Part shown: positions 6,143 through 7,253 of the stretch, piece by piece
How positions within the stretch are numbered: the first letter of the stretch is position 1
Layout: each line of letters opens with the position of its first letter
Assembly (NCBI GenBank): GCA_023437345.1
Contig: JAEZGC010000118.1
Span: 1-7,253, forward strand
Reading direction: 5' to 3'
DNA: 7,253 bases
From: Actinomycetes bacterium
GTDB taxonomy: Bacteria; Actinomycetota; Actinomycetes; Propionibacteriales; Propionibacteriaceae
Position numbers and translations under genes: made by a program
The notes under the pieces: generated by a model
Databases searched by the model: none
Told to the model about the DNA's origin: nothing
Seen by the model: the letters and a program-made list of their open reading frames with translations, nothing else

Positions 6143-6328
6143 ATGACTGAGAAGTCCGAGGTCCAGAACCTGACCGATCCGGCGGACGCCACCGAGGTCC
6201 TCGATGCGGCCCCGCTCGCCGCGGAGGCCGGACAGGTGCAGCACGGCGAACCGAAGGAGTACCCCGATGACGTCGTGGCGGACGACGACGGCGAGTCCTA
6301 CGCAGCCGCGGAACCCTCCTCGCACTGA
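6143..6328 (+). CDS. Small, very acidic hypothetical protein
   Basis: The product has 61 residues. The frame is open upstream to 5594, but the GGGAG at 6132-6136, 6 nt before ATG 6143, and the change to a non-biased composition upstream place the start here. I recognise no family. It contains 16 Asp/Glu against two Lys and no Arg, no Cys or Trp, and many Ala, so it is probably disordered and soluble. An acidic cluster (D-D-V-V-A-D-D-D-G-E) lies at 42-51 and the C-terminus is A-A-A-E-P-S-S-H. It has no membrane segment or signal peptide. The SigB-like promoter upstream suggests stress or stationary-phase expression. A hydrophilin-like or regulatory peptide role is possible; a modified-peptide precursor is less likely because no modification enzyme is adjacent. 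Confidence 0.6.
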   Translation: MTEKSEVQNLTDPADATEVLDAAPLAAEAGQVQHGEPKEYPDDVVADDDGESYAAAEPSSH

Positions 6329-6342
6329 GCCGCCGCCGGGGG

Positions 6343-6388
6343 CACCGGGCAGGGCCCGCAGCGGTCGCCCCGCTCCCCCGCCCCGGTG
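6343..6388 (+). terminator. Nested hairpin after the small acidic gene, possible terminator
   Basis: The outer stem CACCGGG/CCCGGTG (6343-6349 with 6382-6388) encloses an inner stem AGCGG/CCGCT (6360-6364 with 6370-6374). It begins 14 nt after the stop codon. No T-run follows, and high GC makes chance stems common, so support is moderate. Confidence 0.35.
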
Positions 6389-6513
6389 ATGGCGGACGGG
6401 GAGATTGGCCGACGGCCGGCCGCAGTGAGCATTACGCAGAACTGCCCGCGCCCGCGGCCCCCCAGCCCGGCGATACTGCGGGAGAGACCACCCCGACGCC
6501 ACCGTCCGGACGC

Positions 6514-6519
6514 GAGGAG
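6514..6519 (+). promoter_or_regulatory. Ribosome binding site of the PCD/VOC gene
   Basis: GAGGAG lies 6 nt before ATG 6526 and fixes the start. Confidence 0.7.
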
Positions 6520-6525
6520 ACCCAG

Positions 6526-7253
6526 ATGTCCGCAGCTCCGCTCACCCCGAAGCAGTTCCAGGAGGCTGAAGGAACCAGGCACTGGCGCGCCCTGAACGCC
6601 GGTGTGGATGCCTGGTTCGCCGCCGCGTCGCACGCCGCTGGAGCCGAACTCGTCCGCCGGGTCGGTGAACTCGCCGAGGCGGCAGGCCACCACCCCGATG
6701 TCGACCTGCGGGCGACTGGCGTCCATTTCCGGCTGTTCACTCACGACGCCCGCTCGCTCACCGACAAGGATGTGCAGCTTGCCCGGCAGATCTCGGCGGC
6801 CGCCGACGAGCTCGGCCTCGTGGCGGACCCGTCAGCAGTGCAGCGCATGCAGCTGGCGATCGACGCCAGTGACATTGCCGCCGTCCTGCCGTTCTGGCAG
6901 ATCGCGTTGGGGTTCGACCGGGCAGACACGGACCTGCTGTCCGATCCGCTGCAACGCCACCCCCGGGTGTGGTTCCAGCAGATGGACGAGCCGCGCCCGC
7001 TGCGCAACCGGATCCACGTCGACGCCGGAACCCCGTGGGACCTGACCGACGCCAAGCTAGCCGCGCTCGAGGCGGCCGGCGGCCGGGTGAGCTACCAGAC
7101 CCGCTGGTGGAAGACCGTCGCCGACTCCGAGGGCAACGAGGTGGACGTGTTCCCGCTCGCCCCCGACGACCTGGCCAGTGCGCAGGGCACGCAGGACTGG
7201 CGCGCCATGCTCACCGCCGCCGTCCACTACCCCACCGCCGACTTCCCGCAGGG
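6526..7253 (+). CDS. Pterin-carbinolamine-dehydratase-like/VOC (glyoxalase) fusion protein, 3' partial
   Basis: The frame runs off the window end; 242 residues are visible. Residues about 5-100 resemble 4a-hydroxytetrahydrobiopterin dehydratase. They show the H55-H56-P signature and then T-H-D at 72-74 with L-T-x-K-D and L-A, the residues that line the pterin site in active members, so dehydratase activity is possible. Residues about 106-212 form a glyoxalase-like VOC domain: M-Q-L-A-I-D-A-S-D, W-Q-I-A-L-G-F, then N-R-I-H-V-D and D-S-E-G-N-E-V-D-V-F-P. In VOC enzymes, H and E positions of this kind can bind a metal. A further region begins at about 223. Fusions of this kind are common in actinobacteria, but their substrate is not established. 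It has its own ribosome binding site, and its neighbours do not suggest a pathway. Confidence 0.82.
   Translation, partial: MSAAPLTPKQFQEAEGTRHWRALNAGVDAWFAAASHAAGAELVRRVGELAEAAGHHPDVDLRATGVHFRLFTHDARSLTDKDVQLARQISAAADELGLVADPSAVQRMQLAIDASDIAAVLPFWQIALGFDRADTDLLSDPLQRHPRVWFQQMDEPRPLRNRIHVDAGTPWDLTDAKLAALEAAGGRVSYQTRWWKTVADSEGNEVDVFPLAPDDLASAQGTQDWRAMLTAAVHYPTADFPQ

Noticed and set aside
1..7253. CRISPR array, tRNA, rRNA, insertion sequence or integrase
   Set aside because: No spaced direct repeats, tRNA-like cloverleaf, transposase or recombinase motifs were seen by eye.

Overview
The window is a 7.25 kb piece of a high-GC genome. Two 60-base lines counted by hand give about 72% GC in the sigma-factor gene and 48-58% in the central ATPase gene. 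An ECF sigma factor coupled to a membrane-anchored partner, GAGG-type ribosome binding sites, a possible leaderless gene and a SigB-like promoter together suggest an actinobacterium. I cannot name a genus.

Left part (25-1981, minus strand): a two-gene regulatory operon. An ECF-type sigma-70 factor is followed, one base after its stop codon, by a single-pass membrane protein. This protein has a short cytoplasmic N-terminus and a long kelch-like extracytoplasmic domain, and is the likely sensor or anti-sigma partner.

Centre (2159-4513, minus strand): one large lower-GC gene of 784 residues. It has two successive nucleoside deoxyribosyltransferase/TIR-like modules, then a P-loop ATPase of the Sll1717 type and a C-terminal helical/winged-helix-like part. 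The first TIR-like module keeps a plausible catalytic glutamate; the second appears to have lost it. The architecture (candidate NAD- or nucleotide-cleaving effector plus ATPase switch), the foreign base composition and a TTA codon make it the best candidate here for an undescribed single-gene defence system. That function is inferred from architecture only.

Divergent spacer (4514-4901): no credible gene, but two hairpin-forming inverted repeats and a possible weak promoter for the rightward genes.

Right part (4902-7253, plus strand): four apparently core-genome genes. They encode a leucine-rich-repeat-variant (LRV/HEAT-like) protein whose 3' end may be out of frame, a DUF1304 four-helix membrane protein, a very acidic 61-residue protein behind a SigB-like promoter, and a pterin-carbinolamine-dehydratase-like/VOC fusion cut by the window end. 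Hairpins after DUF1304 and after the acidic gene suggest separate transcription units. The right-hand genes have no evident functional link to the ATPase.
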